Part shown: piece by piece, positions 5,556 through 6,340 of the stretch | Numbering within the stretch: position 1 is the first letter of the stretch | How the letters are laid out: each line of letters starts with the position of its first letter | NCBI GenBank assembly: GCA_947569225.1 | Contig: CANORX010000062.1 | Location: forward strand, 1 to 6,340 | Reading direction: 5' to 3' | DNA: 6,340 nt | From: an uncultured Clostridia bacterium | Lineage (GTDB): Bacteria > Bacillota_I > Bacilli_A > RF39 > UBA660 | Made by a program: the position numbers and the translations under genes | Notes under the pieces: generated by a model | Told to the model about the DNA's origin: nothing | Database searches by the model: none | What the model saw: only the letters and a program-made list of their open reading frames with translations

Positions 5556-5975
5556 TTATTTCTTCTTACTAGTAGTTTTCTTCTTAACTTCCTTTTTATT
5601 AGCTTTAAGTAAATCTCGTATCTCTTCTAAAAGAACAACTTCATCACTTTTTTTAGCTACCTCTTCTTTCTTAACTTCCTTCTTCTTAAATTTATTTATA
5701 ATTTTAATAAAAACAAAAATACAAAAAGCAACTATAAGAAAATCAACAACATTTTGCATAAATGTACCATACTTAATACTTGCATTTCCAACATTAAGAG
5801 TTAAACCAGTAAAATCATGTCCTCCAATAACAATACCAACTAAAGGCATAATAATATCATTAACTAAACTAGTAACAATCTTACCAAAAGCGCCACCTAT
5901 AATAACACCAACTGCCATATCTAAAACATTACCTTTAGATATAAACTCTTTAAATTCACCTATAAACTTCTTCAT
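5556..5975 (-). CDS. mscL: Large-conductance mechanosensitive channel MscL
   Basis: This 139-aa protein has the standard family length and order. [22 protein letters not shown] is the N-terminal amphipathic helix and gate region. The first pore helix (about 16-46) carries the glycine-rich [13 protein letters not shown] and the conserved [12 protein letters not shown] periplasmic loop (51-73) and the second helix (about 74-94) follow, then a basic cytoplasmic linker and the short C-terminal helix [11 protein letters not shown] (113-123), with a lysine-rich tail. MscL forms a pentamer in the cytoplasmic membrane and opens under membrane tension to release solutes during hypo-osmotic shock. The ATG at 5975 is preferred over the GTG at 5984: AGGAAG lies 8 nt before the ATG and directly abuts the GTG. 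The gene has its own promoter and lies after the terminator of the thioredoxin-fold gene. Confidence 0.96.
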   Translation of the reverse strand: MKKFIGEFKEFISKGNVLDMAVGVIIGGAFGKIVTSLVNDIIMPLVGIVIGGHDFTGLTLNVGNASIKYGTFMQNVVDFLIVAFCIFVFIKIINKFKKKEVKKEEVAKKSDEVVLLEEIRDLLKANKKEVKKKTTSKKK

Positions 5976-5996
5976 TAAAATCACTTCCTAACCCTT

Positions 5997-6025
5997 ATTA
6001 TAAAAGAACAAAACAAACTTTTCAA
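5997..6025 (-). promoter_or_regulatory. Sigma-A promoter of mscL
   Basis: TTGAAA (6020-6025), a 17-nt spacer and a perfect TATAAT (5997-6002) on the minus strand. The predicted start near 5989 is at the first base of AGGAAG, giving a leader of about 14 nt. Confidence 0.75.
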
Positions 6026-6046
6026 TTAATTTTTAATAATAATAAA

Positions 6047-6076
6047 CAAAAAGAAAAAATCTAGAATTAACTAGAT
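6047..6076 (-). terminator. Rho-independent terminator of the thioredoxin-fold gene
   Basis: On the minus strand a perfect 6-bp stem (ATCTAG/CTAGAT, 6071-6076 with 6059-6064) closes a 6-nt loop and is followed by TTTTTCTTTTT. It begins 4 bp after the TGA stop at 6081. The stem is short and has only two GC pairs, but the T-run and position are right. Confidence 0.6.
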
Positions 6077-6080
6077 AATC

Positions 6081-6340
6081 TCAATCACAAACTTCTCCTT
6101 GAGTACAAATATTATCCTTACTTCCAAAAACACTTTCAAACAAATCACTATAAATACCTTTTAATTCATTATGTTGTTCTTTAGTAAACTCACTATACTT
6201 AGTCTGTTCCTCGTCTAAACTAATTGTACCAACTTTATCTTTAACTACATTTCCATCTTTAATACCTATTACATAAGGCATATAAATTCTCTTTTCATTA
6301 GTTTTCAAAACATTACCATTTTCATCGTTCAAATTATAAT
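6081..6340 (-). CDS. Probable thioredoxin-fold protein, C-terminal part (5' end outside window)
   Basis: The frame is open through the right edge; only about the last 86 residues are seen. The TTG near 6332 is internal, with no ribosome binding site. The segment RIYMPYVIGIKDGNVVKDKVGT has the shape of the second half of a thioredoxin fold: a residue before proline in the cis-proline position (MP), then a beta hairpin VIGIKDGNVV. This layout is common in thioredoxin-like proteins of low-GC Firmicutes, including those annotated as bacteriocin transport accessory proteins. The CXXC active site, if present, is off-window. The C-terminal helix (KEQHNELKGIYSDLFESVFG) is followed by an unusual tail with two cysteines, CTQGEVC, just before the stop. 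It ends with TGA and a terminator. The fold is a moderate-confidence inference. Confidence 0.6.
   Translation of the reverse strand, partial: YNLNDENGNVLKTNEKRIYMPYVIGIKDGNVVKDKVGTISLDEEQTKYSEFTKEQHNELKGIYSDLFESVFGSKDNICTQGEVCD

Noticed and set aside
5976..5984. GTG start adding three residues to MscL
   Set aside because: It directly abuts the AGGAAG site; the ATG at 5975 has proper spacing and gives the normal family N-terminus.
1..6340. Alternative genetic code (TGA as tryptophan), considered because of the AT-rich, mollicute-like composition
   Set aside because: Conserved tryptophans are TGG, no recognised domain contains an in-frame TGA, and TGA ends two genes at natural positions.
1..6340. 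CRISPR array, tRNA, rRNA or riboswitch
   Set aside because: No regularly spaced repeats, no cloverleaf-like or rRNA-like segments, and leaders too short for a riboswitch were seen on either strand.

Overview
The window is very AT-rich and reads as a bacterial chromosome from a low-GC Firmicute-type organism (Bacillota; an uncultured gut Bacilli or Clostridia lineage would fit, but I cannot place it further). TGG encodes tryptophan, and TGA closes two genes without being read through, so the standard bacterial code applies. Genes are short and closely packed. Several have near-consensus sigma-A promoters with very short or absent 5' leaders.

Left part (1-946): the + strand carries the C-terminal ~218 residues of a large serine recombinase (site-specific integrase), cut by the window edge. 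It is the end of an integrated element lying mostly to the left. A gene-poor stretch of about 290 bp follows, with two long imperfect inverted repeats (772-813 and 882-928). The element/chromosome junction probably lies in or near this stretch.

Middle part (947-2902, minus strand): a compact three-gene operon. A CDP-alcohol phosphatidyltransferase (phospholipid synthesis family) is transcribed from a consensus promoter whose predicted start falls on the ATG, i.e. a candidate leaderless gene. It is followed by two tandem paralogous two-helix membrane proteins of unknown function (202 and 200 aa), each with a strong Shine-Dalgarno site. This unit is the least explained part of the window.

Right part (2959-6340, minus strand): mostly singly promoted genes. 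In transcription order from the right edge they are: the C-terminal end of a thioredoxin-fold protein followed by a terminator; mscL (mechanosensitive channel); a DUF1848 protein whose radical-SAM-type CX3CX2C motif lies at the C-terminus; a membrane-anchored, PdaC-like polysaccharide deacetylase; and an 82-aa orphan. mscL and the DUF1848 gene have nearly identical promoter and leader layouts. Several products act at the cell envelope (lipid synthesis, peptidoglycan or polysaccharide editing, osmotic safety valve, unknown membrane proteins), but apart from the three-gene operon nothing shows that they form one pathway.
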